From the NCBI GenBank assembly GCA_013153895.1, contig JAADDN010000059.1, positions 1 through 5,326 on the forward strand: 5,326 bases of DNA. The letters run 5' to 3'. Made by a program: the position numbers and the translations under genes. The stretch comes from Thermoproteota archaeon (GTDB lineage: Archaea; Thermoproteota; Thermoprotei; Thermoproteales; Thermocladiaceae). Within the stretch, counting starts at the first letter, position 1; every line of letters starts with the position of its first letter. Of the stretch, positions 1 through 5,326 are shown one piece after another. The notes below the pieces were generated by a model. That model was not told the origin of the DNA and made no database searches. It saw only the letters and a program-made list of their open reading frames with translations.

Positions 1-343
1 TTACTATTGGTACGAATACGAATTCTTCTACGTTTATGCTTGCTGTTTTTGGGTATCCTTCTCTTAATATGTCTATTGATACTATTAGGAGAATTATTCC
101 TCCAGCTATCTCAAGATCAGGAGTCTTTATTGAGAATACTTGTAATAATGCTGGTCCTGCTACTGCGAATAGTATAAGTATTACTGGTACTCCTATCCCA
201 ACTAGCTTATCAATCTTCTTTAAAGTCTTCTCATCAGCTTGAGCTAGGACTGGTGCTAGTAATGGTATTGCACCTGTTGGATCTATTATTGCTAATAATT
301 GTACTGCCATGAATAGAGTATTCATTAGAGCCTTCTCCAACAT
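1..343 (-). CDS. MarC-family (UPF0056) integral membrane protein, N-terminal part, cut by window edge
   Basis: This frame is open from an ATG at 343 down to the left edge, giving 114 residues; the C-terminal part lies outside the window. The protein starts MLEKALMNTLFMAVQLLAII and continues with the segment DPTGAIPLLAPVL (about 21-33), which matches the family's N-terminal 'DPxGAxP' signature. Hydrophobic segments lie at about 8-32, 47-69 and 78-93; the third (EIAGGIILLIVSIDIL) is the conserved AGGIxL region. MarC proteins are multi-pass inner-membrane proteins of about 200 residues. Their role is unsettled, since the old link to multiple antibiotic resistance was not upheld. No Shine-Dalgarno precedes the ATG at 343, which fits a leaderless start from the TATA-like element at 366-375. 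A second start at Met7 (325) has GGAG nine bases upstream and is possible. The gene is divergent from pus10. The family call is firm; the function is unknown. Confidence 0.85.
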   Translation of the reverse strand, partial: MLEKALMNTLFMAVQLLAIIDPTGAIPLLAPVLAQADEKTLKKIDKLVGIGVPVILILFAVAGPALLQVFSIKTPDLEIAGGIILLIVSIDILREGYPKTASINVEEFVFVPIV

Positions 344-365
344 TGCTTAAGATTAGGAAGATAAC

Positions 366-375
366 ATATTTTAAT
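366..375. promoter_or_regulatory. Shared TATA-like element between divergent marC-family gene and pus10
   Basis: The 54-bp gap between the two start codons holds one clear AT-rich element, ATATTTTAAT (reverse ATTAAAATAT). Its centre is 27.5 bp from the pus10 GTG at 398 and 27.5 bp from the marC ATG at 343. Archaeal TATA boxes lie about 26 bp upstream of transcription starts, so both transcripts would begin at or next to their start codons. Neither start has a Shine-Dalgarno at usual spacing. Purine-rich GGAAGATAA on the plus side could act as a BRE. That one element serves both directions is inferred from the geometry. Confidence 0.6.
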
Positions 376-397
376 CCGGACTCACATGCTAACATGA

Positions 398-1681
398 GTG
401 GAACCTGACGTAATTAGCAGAGCGTTAGAAGCATTAAGAAGATACTCACTATGTGATCACTGTCTTGGAAGACTTTTCGCTAGACTTGGCTATGGGATGG
501 AGAACGAGGAGAGGGGAAGATCTCTCAAGAACGTTATCTTTCTACATCTTCATAGTAGAGCAGCACAAGAAGATACTTTACCTGACATAGAGAAGCTTGC
601 TGAAAGTGGTCATGAGCCTTCTCTCAAGTATCTGAGAGATGTTCATGGTATTAATGTTGAGGTGAAGAGCTGTTATATATGTAGAGGAGAGATATTTAAG
701 AATATTGATGCTCTCGTTAAGACTATAATTGATAAGATTCGTGAGGAAGGTATAGAGTTTAAGACGTATCATGTTGGTACTAGGATCCCCAAGGACGTTC
801 TCATGAGAGAGCTTGAGGTTGTTACTAATGTTGGATCTGAGTGGGCTGAATCAATAAAGAGAGAGCTCAATAGATTAATAGGGAAGAAATTGAAGGATCT
901 TCTGCCAGATAAGGTCTTTGAGAGACTTAATCCTGATATAGAGATCATAGTTGATGTATGTAGTGGAGAAGTTAGTCTCGAGATCAAGCCACTTTACGTG
1001 TATACTCGTTATAGGAAGATCATTAGAGGAGTCTCACAGGTCCAGCTCAGGCTTAACGTGATAACTTCACTACAGAAGACGATTAATGATAACATATGTT
1101 GTAGATTAGGTGCACGTGAAGCTATAGTTCACGCATCTGGTAGAGAAGATACTGATGTGAGAATGCTTGGTAGAGGTAGACCACTTGTAATATCTTTTGT
1201 AAATCCTAGAAAGAGACCTAACGAGGATGAGCTTAGAGAGATTATGAGGCTTGAGAATGAGCCTTTCGAGCTATCTACTACTGATGTAAAGATTGCTAAT
1301 AGGAGACTTATAGAGAAGTTGAAGAAGGATGCTACTAGGCACGTGAAGATATATAGAGCTCTCGTACTATTATCACAAGCTGTAACTGATGAACAGATTA
1401 GGTCGTTAGAAGAGTACTTTCATAATAGGCAGATCGTTCAGTATACTCCACGTAGGATAAAGAGGAAGCCTCCTAAGAAGCGTAGAGTAAGGATGGTATA
1501 TGAGCTGAAGGTTATCAAGCTATGTGATAAGCTTCTTGAGCTCATAATTAAGTGTCAGGGAGGTCTATATGTTAAAGAGCTTATCACAGGTGATGAAGGA
1601 AGAACTAGCCCAAGCATAAGTGATGCTCTTGGTCAAGATGTTAGACCTCTTCTTCTAGATGTTCTAGATGTGTTAGATTAG
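398..1681 (+). CDS. pus10: tRNA pseudouridine synthase Pus10 (tRNA Psi55, possibly Psi54)
   Basis: The 427-residue protein has the full Pus10 layout. The N-terminal zinc-binding region has Cys19/Cys22 (LCDHCLGR) and Cys92/Cys95 (CYIC). A THUMP-like RNA-binding region follows at roughly 110-200. The C-terminal catalytic domain carries GREDTDVRMLGRGRP at 248-262; Asp251 is the likely nucleophile by alignment with GRTD of TruA. QYTPRR (348-353) and YVKELITGDEGRTSPS (391-406) are further family motifs, and the tail ends LDVLDVLD. Archaeal Pus10 isomerises U55, and in some species U54, in the T-arm of tRNA. GTG at 398 is the first start possible, because TGA at 395-397 closes the frame just upstream. 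Length is normal for the archaeal family. The stop overlaps the convergent UPF0179 stop by 4 bp. The RNA-contacting stretch at 351-366 is unusually basic and departs from the common HRRAD form. Confidence 0.96.
   Translation: MEPDVISRALEALRRYSLCDHCLGRLFARLGYGMENEERGRSLKNVIFLHLHSRAAQEDTLPDIEKLAESGHEPSLKYLRDVHGINVEVKSCYICRGEIFKNIDALVKTIIDKIREEGIEFKTYHVGTRIPKDVLMRELEVVTNVGSEWAESIKRELNRLIGKKLKDLLPDKVFERLNPDIEIIVDVCSGEVSLEIKPLYVYTRYRKIIRGVSQVQLRLNVITSLQKTINDNICCRLGAREAIVHASGREDTDVRMLGRGRPLVISFVNPRKRPNEDELREIMRLENEPFELSTTDVKIANRRLIEKLKKDATRHVKIYRALVLLSQAVTDEQIRSLEEYFHNRQIVQYTPRRIKRKPPKKRRVRMVYELKVIKLCDKLLELIIKCQGGLYVKELITGDEGRTSPSISDALGQDVRPLLLDVLDVLD
1653..1670 (+). repeat. Two tandem copies of a 9-bp unit at the pus10 3' end
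   Basis: TTCTAGATG occurs twice back to back and is followed by the near copy TGTTAGATT leading into the stop. It encodes the repeated Leu-Asp-Val of the Pus10 tail. An LDVL-type ending is usual in this family, so this may be only similar codon choice for a conserved tail; replication slippage is the alternative. Confidence 0.6.
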
Positions 1682-2160
1682 TCTAGTGCTTCTGCTAGAA
1701 CAATGATGAATTTCCTATTATTACAGACTACTGTGTCAAGTATCTTAACTATCCTTATCTTTGTTCCTGGTCTTATCGCATTATAGTCTTCTGAGAGTCT
1801 TTTTTGACATTTCTCATCTATTACGTTATATGTTGTAACTATTCCTTCTATTATGTTTGGAGTATATGGTATAGCTATCTTTATTGGAAGCTCTTCAACT
1901 ATTACAGGTGTCAGTGCCTCACCTGTAAGTAAGCATCTCTCAACTCTTGGAAGATTTACTCTTCTTACTTCTACGACTCTGTATCTTCTACCAACTTTAA
2001 GCTTTGCCATACATGCTTGATATAGTGGACATCTTTTACATTCTTCAGGTATTGAAAATATCTTGAAGATGTGTCCTACCTTTGCCTGTCCCTCACCTAT
2101 GAGTGTAAGTAATCTCTTCCCCCTAATCTCAAGCTGCACCCTTCTACTCTTTTTGAACAA
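1678..2160 (-). CDS. UPF0179 family protein, cysteine-rich, unknown function
   Basis: The 160-residue protein (153 from the inner start) matches the archaeal UPF0179 family (COG1860). It shows TLIGEGQAKVG at 19-29, a cysteine cluster EECKRCPLYQAC (Cys41, Cys44, Cys50), VGRRYRVVEVR at 56-66 and a further Cys76. Cys118 and Cys146 are additional. There is no signal peptide or membrane segment, so it is probably cytosolic. The spaced cysteines suggest a metal site, which is inference; no biochemical role is established to my knowledge. The coordinates give the longest frame, from TTG at 2160. GTG at 2139 is a good alternative: it lies closer to where the conserved family sequence begins and about 28 bp from the TATA-like element at 2164-2176. 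There is no in-frame ATG upstream before a stop. It converges with pus10 (4-bp stop overlap) and diverges from cbf5. Confidence 0.85.
   Translation of the reverse strand: MFKKSRRVQLEIRGKRLLTLIGEGQAKVGHIFKIFSIPEECKRCPLYQACMAKLKVGRRYRVVEVRRVNLPRVERCLLTGEALTPVIVEELPIKIAIPYTPNIIEGIVTTYNVIDEKCQKRLSEDYNAIRPGTKIRIVKILDTVVCNNRKFIIVLAEALD
1800..1805 (+). terminator. Possible oligo-T termination site for pus10 transcripts
   Basis: TTTTTT on the plus strand, about 120 bases past the pus10 stop, is the longest T run downstream of it and lies inside the opposing UPF0179 gene. Archaeal RNA polymerase can stop at T-rich tracts without a hairpin. On the minus strand the same bases encode Gln-Lys-Arg codons, so the run may simply be coding. 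This is a weak call. Confidence 0.2.
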
Positions 2161-2163
2161 GCG

Positions 2164-2176
2164 TTTAAGTATTTTT
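2164..2176. promoter_or_regulatory. TATA-like region between divergent UPF0179 gene and cbf5
   Basis: TTTAAGTATTTTT is the main AT-rich block in the divergent gap. The TTTAAGTA part is centred about 25 bp before the cbf5 ATG at 2193, the right place for a leaderless start. Read on the minus strand (CTTAAA) the same part is about 28 bp from the UPF0179 GTG at 2139. A separate minus-strand candidate, AGATATTC at 2183-2190, would suit the TTG start at 2160 instead. The cbf5 assignment is the firmer one. Confidence 0.5.
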
Positions 2177-2192
2177 CAAGAAGAATATCTTG

Positions 2193-3227
2193 ATGCACTC
2201 AGAAGTTAGAGAGATTGAAAAGGGTGAGAGAAAGGTCGAGATACTGTACAAGCTTGAGAATGAGGAGACTAATCCAGAATGGGGATACTATCCTCATAAG
2301 AGGCCTATAGACATGTACATAAGGTATGGTTTCGTAGTTCTAGATAAGCCTAGAGGACCGACAAGTCATGAGACTGTTGCATGGTTGAAGAGGCTTCTAG
2401 GACTACGTAAGGCTGGTCATGCAGGAACATTAGATCCAGGTGTCTCTGGTGTATTACCTGTAGCTTTAGAGGAGTCTACTAAAGCTCTTCAAGCAATATC
2501 TCAGAGTGTTAAAGAGTATGTTGCTGTGATGAAGCTTCATGAGGATGTTCCTGAAGATAAGCTTATAGAAGTTCTGAAACTGTTTGAAGGTGAGATATAT
2601 CAGAAGCCTCCACTGAGATGTGCAGTCAAGAGGCAGCTCAGGACTAAGAGAGTATATAAGCTTGAGCTTCTTGAGAAGAATGGTAAGTACTGTATCATAA
2701 GGATGGTTGTTGAAGCTGGAACATATGCTAGAAAGCTCATACATGATATAGGTGAGGTTCTTGGCTGTGGAGCTAACATGAGAGAGCTGAGGAGAACTAG
2801 AGCTGGGTTATGGACTGAGGATGAGGCTGTAACTTTAAATCAGATACGTGAAGCATATTTCATATGGAGAGAGACTGGTTATGAGGATCTACTTAGAAAA
2901 TATATTAGACCTGTCGAAGATATGGTAAAGCACTTACCTAAGATATGGGTGAGAGACTCAGCTGTTGATGCATTATGTCATGGTGCTGCTCTTGCTGCTC
3001 CTGGAGTCGTGAAGTTGACTAGTGATGTTGAGAAGGGTAAGATGATTGCTCTCATGACTTTGAAGGATGAGCTTATTGCTCTTGGAGTAGCTACAATGTC
3101 TGCAAATGAGATTCTTGCTGCGAATAGGGGTATTGTTGCTAAGGTTAGTAGGGTTGTCATGAAGAGAGGTACGTATCCTAAGTTGTGGAAGAGTGCTAAG
3201 GAGAAGGGTGAGGTTAAGTTTCAGTGA
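2193..3227 (+). CDS. cbf5: Cbf5, archaeal H/ACA RNP pseudouridine synthase (TruB family)
   Basis: The 344-residue protein aligns along nearly its whole length with my recollection of Pyrococcus Cbf5. An N-terminal segment contains NEETNPEWGYYPHKRPI. The TruB-type catalytic domain has GFVVLDKPRGPTSHE, GHAGTLDP with catalytic Asp81, KEYVAVM with Tyr109, PPLRCAVKRQLR and EAGTYARKLIHDIG with Arg180. A C-terminal PUA domain runs from about 250 to 325. With Nop10, Gar1 and L7Ae it forms the H/ACA RNP that pseudouridylates rRNA under guide RNAs; archaeal Cbf5 can also make tRNA Psi55 without a guide in vitro. TTG at 2190 directly precedes ATG at 2193. I chose ATG because it is the stronger codon and sits at the expected distance from the TATA-like element. 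The gene stops 2 bp before the end of the convergent acs gene. No key residue is missing. Confidence 0.97.
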   Translation: MHSEVREIEKGERKVEILYKLENEETNPEWGYYPHKRPIDMYIRYGFVVLDKPRGPTSHETVAWLKRLLGLRKAGHAGTLDPGVSGVLPVALEESTKALQAISQSVKEYVAVMKLHEDVPEDKLIEVLKLFEGEIYQKPPLRCAVKRQLRTKRVYKLELLEKNGKYCIIRMVVEAGTYARKLIHDIGEVLGCGANMRELRRTRAGLWTEDEAVTLNQIREAYFIWRETGYEDLLRKYIRPVEDMVKHLPKIWVRDSAVDALCHGAALAAPGVVKLTSDVEKGKMIALMTLKDELIALGVATMSANEILAANRGIVAKVSRVVMKRGTYPKLWKSAKEKGEVKFQ

Positions 3228-3229
3228 GA

Positions 3230-5227
3230 CTATTGACCTTCTAGGAGCTTCTTGAACTCCTCGTATGCTCTCTTTACCTCTTCTACGCTTGCCTCATCTT
3301 CTAGTGTCGATACGTCTCCAAGTGGCTGTGCTAGGAGTACTGCCTTTATTAGTCTTCTCATTATCTTTCCACTTCTAGTCTTTGGTAGCTTCGTTACGAA
3401 GTATATTTCTGCTGGTTCTGCTACAGGTCCAATGCTCTTCCTGACCCACATCTTCAGCTCCTTAACTAGCTCTGGTGATGGATTGTAACCTTGTCTCAAG
3501 ACTACGAATGCTACAGGTACCTCACCCTTCACTGGATCTGGTTTTCCTACTACTGCTGCCTCTGCTACTGCTGGATGCTGTACTAGTGCTGACTCTATCT
3601 CTGCTGTTCCTATTCTATGTCCAGCTACTTTCAATACCTCGTCTGCTCTACCTAGTACCCATATGTAACCGTCCTGGTCTTTCACTGCGAAGTCTCCACT
3701 ATAGTATAGTAGGACTGGGAACTTGCTCCAGTAAGTCTTTATGTATCTCTCTGGATCCTTATATATTGTCAGGAGCATTCCTGGCCATGGAGTCTTTATT
3801 ACGAGATATCCTTTCACTCCCGGTGGGCATGATTCTCCCTTCTCGTTAACTACGTCAGCATCTACTCCAGGTATAGGCATGGCGTTTGTTCCTGGCTTGA
3901 GTGGTATGAGCTTTAGTCCTGGTGTGTGTGATATCATTATTATTCCTGTCTCAGTCATCCACCATGTTGATGATGCTGCACAGTTCTCATTACATAGGTG
4001 CTTGAAGTACCATCTCCATGCTTCTGGATTTATTGGCTCTCCAACTGTGTGAGCTATCCTCAGTGTTGATAGGTCATGCTTCTTGACCCAGTCCTCTCCA
4101 TATCTCATGAACATTCTTATTGCTGTTGGTGATGTGTAGAATATTGTTACTCCATACCTCTCTATTATTGACCACCATCTGTCAGGTGCTGGATAGTCTG
4201 GTGCTCCCTCGTACCATATGAATGTGAGTCCTGTCAGTAGTGGTCCATAGAGGTTGTATGAGTGACCTGTTATCCATCCTATGTCTGCAGTATTGAAGAA
4301 TATGTCATCGTCACGTACATCAAATATCCACTTCATTGTTGCGTATAGTCCTACAGCATATCCACCTATATCATGTACTATTCCTTTCGGTTTTCCTGTT
4401 GTTCCTGAGGTGTACAGTATGAACAGCATGTCCTCGCTCTTCATTCTCTCAGGCTCAACATACACGTTCTTTGGAACATCCTCCATTAGCTCATCGAAGA
4501 ATAGGTCTCTACCTTTGACAACGTTTATGTCGTCTAGTCCAACTCTACGTATAACTATGACCTTCTCAACGGTTGGACACTGTTTTACTGCTTCATCTAC
4601 GACATCCTTGAGTCTCAGTATCTTTCCTCTCCTATACATTCCATCTGCTGTCACCACTATCCTTGATTCAGCATCCTTGATCCTCTCTGCTAGTGCTTGT
4701 GAGCTGAATCCGCTGAAGACCACGCTATGTGCTGCTCCTATCCTGACTGTTGCTAAGAGGAATGCTGCTAGCTCAGGTATCATTGGGCAGTAGAAGGTTA
4801 TTATCTCTCCCTTCCTCACTCCAAGCTTGTTCTTCAACATGTATGCTATCCTGTTGGTCTCTCTCCATAGGTCATAGTACGTGAGCTTTCTAACCTCTAT
4901 TGGCTCTCCCTTCTCATTTACAGGCTCTCCCTCCCATATTAGTGCGACCTTGTTCTTACGTCCCTGCTGAAGTTGCCAGTCTAGGCATAGGTAGCTCATG
5001 TTCGTCTCAGCACCTACAAACCACTTGTAGAATGGTGGATTACTTGCATCTAGAACCTTCTCCCACTTCTTGAACCAGGGCAGCTCCTCAGCTATCTTTG
5101 CCCAGAACTCCTCAATATTCTTAAGACTCTCCTCTCGAAGCTTCTTATACTCCTCTATGTCTACCGTCCTGTCCTTCCAGCTTGGGGGGATTATCTTCTC
5201 GTGAAATGGTAGTGCTGTCTCGGACAT
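3230..5227 (-). CDS. acs: Acetyl-CoA synthetase, AMP-forming
   Basis: This complete 665-residue adenylate-forming enzyme makes acetyl-CoA from acetate, ATP and CoA through acetyl-AMP, in the cytosol. The A3 loop YTSGTTGKPKG is at 272-282, followed by DIGWITGHSYNLYGPL (315-330), VGEP (395-398), TWWMTETG (421-428), YSGD with Asp512, GRADEV with Arg527, the GHRIG hinge region with Arg538, and PKTRSGK ending in Lys621. Lys621 is the conserved catalytic lysine, which is acetylation-controlled in bacteria. Compared with Salmonella Acs as I recall it, the acyl pocket is Ile319, Thr320, Val395 and Trp423. The tryptophan restricts the substrate to acetate or propionate. The position of Salmonella Asp411 is Ser420 and that of Gln415 is Met424. 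ATG at 5227 gives the usual family length. The gene is monocistronic by context and convergent with cbf5. By eye its base composition is somewhat richer in G+C than the marC and pus10 regions. Confidence 0.96.
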   Translation of the reverse strand: MSETALPFHEKIIPPSWKDRTVDIEEYKKLREESLKNIEEFWAKIAEELPWFKKWEKVLDASNPPFYKWFVGAETNMSYLCLDWQLQQGRKNKVALIWEGEPVNEKGEPIEVRKLTYYDLWRETNRIAYMLKNKLGVRKGEIITFYCPMIPELAAFLLATVRIGAAHSVVFSGFSSQALAERIKDAESRIVVTADGMYRRGKILRLKDVVDEAVKQCPTVEKVIVIRRVGLDDINVVKGRDLFFDELMEDVPKNVYVEPERMKSEDMLFILYTSGTTGKPKGIVHDIGGYAVGLYATMKWIFDVRDDDIFFNTADIGWITGHSYNLYGPLLTGLTFIWYEGAPDYPAPDRWWSIIERYGVTIFYTSPTAIRMFMRYGEDWVKKHDLSTLRIAHTVGEPINPEAWRWYFKHLCNENCAASSTWWMTETGIIMISHTPGLKLIPLKPGTNAMPIPGVDADVVNEKGESCPPGVKGYLVIKTPWPGMLLTIYKDPERYIKTYWSKFPVLLYYSGDFAVKDQDGYIWVLGRADEVLKVAGHRIGTAEIESALVQHPAVAEAAVVGKPDPVKGEVPVAFVVLRQGYNPSPELVKELKMWVRKSIGPVAEPAEIYFVTKLPKTRSGKIMRRLIKAVLLAQPLGDVSTLEDEASVEEVKRAYEEFKKLLEGQ

Positions 5228-5248
5228 CTTGGCTAGATATTACGTTTC

Positions 5249-5303
5249 GCGACTTTATTTACTATATTCAGAATCTATAATGAAAAAACTGTAGAATAGT
5301 CGC
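5249..5303. repeat. Short inverted repeat GCGACT / AGTCGC flanking the acs promoter
   Basis: GCGACT at 5249-5254 and AGTCGC at 5298-5303 are exact inverted copies, 49 bp centre to centre, in otherwise AT-rich DNA. The left arm touches the proposed acs TATA box. A regulator with two half-sites is conceivable, but six bases can recur by chance. The rest of 5228-5326 shows no open gene I can support. Confidence 0.25.
5253..5260 (-). promoter_or_regulatory. Probable TATA box of acs
   Basis: On the minus strand AAATAAAG is centred about 30 bp upstream of the acs ATG. That would place transcription start within a few bases of the start codon, and no Shine-Dalgarno is present. The adjacent AATATAGTA makes the exact box uncertain. 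Confidence 0.4.
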
Positions 5304-5326
5304 AATAGTATTTGCACATGAGCACA

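Noticed and set aside
36..242. Plus-strand open frame of 68 residues at the left end
   Set aside because: It lies opposite the MarC-family gene, which has a clear family signature; the Ser/Thr/Ile-rich translation has no recognisable motif.
578..987. Two minus-strand open frames within pus10
   Set aside because: They overlap conserved Pus10 coding sequence and have no recognisable features of their own.
2526..2553. Box C/D-like sRNA: GTGATGA followed by CTGA within cbf5
   Set aside because: There is no proper C'/D' pair or spacing, and the bases encode the conserved segment VAVMKLHEDVPED of Cbf5.
2466..3160. Minus-strand open frames within cbf5
   Set aside because: They are antisense to strongly conserved Cbf5 motifs and match nothing recognisable.
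3252..4793. Several plus-strand open frames of 78-170 residues opposite acs
   Set aside because: They are antisense shadows of a conserved enzyme gene, rich in Ser and Leu, without start signals or family motifs.
5318..5326. ATG at 5318 as the start of a divergent gene running off the right edge
   Set aside because: Only three codons are visible, and no TATA-like element sits about 26 bp upstream.

Overview
The window looks like a compact chromosomal segment of a hyperthermophilic crenarchaeon (Thermoproteota). The evidence is a Pus10-type tRNA pseudouridine synthase, an archaeal UPF0179 protein and an archaeal Cbf5. Arginine codons are mostly AGA/AGG and isoleucine is often ATA. Starts are GTG and TTG/GTG as well as ATG, and TATA-like elements sit about 26-28 bp from starts that lack Shine-Dalgarno sequences, as expected for leaderless transcripts. 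I cannot name the genus from sequence alone.

Layout, left to right: (1) the N-terminal 114 codons of a MarC-family membrane protein on the minus strand, running off the left edge; (2) a 54-bp divergent promoter region with one AT-rich element at equal distance from both starts; (3) pus10 on plus; (4) a UPF0179 gene on minus, whose stop overlaps the pus10 stop by 4 bp; (5) a short divergent promoter region; (6) cbf5 on plus; (7) an AMP-forming acetyl-CoA synthetase on minus, ending 2 bp from the cbf5 stop; (8) about 100 bp of non-coding DNA upstream of that gene. The strands alternate strictly (- + - + -), so each gene appears to be its own transcription unit and almost nothing is left intergenic.

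Functionally, two pseudouridine synthases lie close together. Pus10 modifies the T-arm of tRNA (position 55, and 54 in some archaea). Cbf5 is the catalytic subunit of H/ACA RNPs and can also form pseudouridine 55 in archaeal tRNA in vitro. The cysteine-rich UPF0179 gene of unknown function lies between them. The acetyl-CoA synthetase is a separate metabolic gene (acetate + ATP + CoA to acetyl-CoA + AMP + PPi), and MarC is a membrane protein of unclear role. I see no tRNA, rRNA, CRISPR array, insertion sequence or clearly novel system. The best leads are the shared promoter elements, the extreme compaction of the convergent ends, the unassigned UPF0179 protein, and residue changes in the Pus10 and Acs active-site regions.
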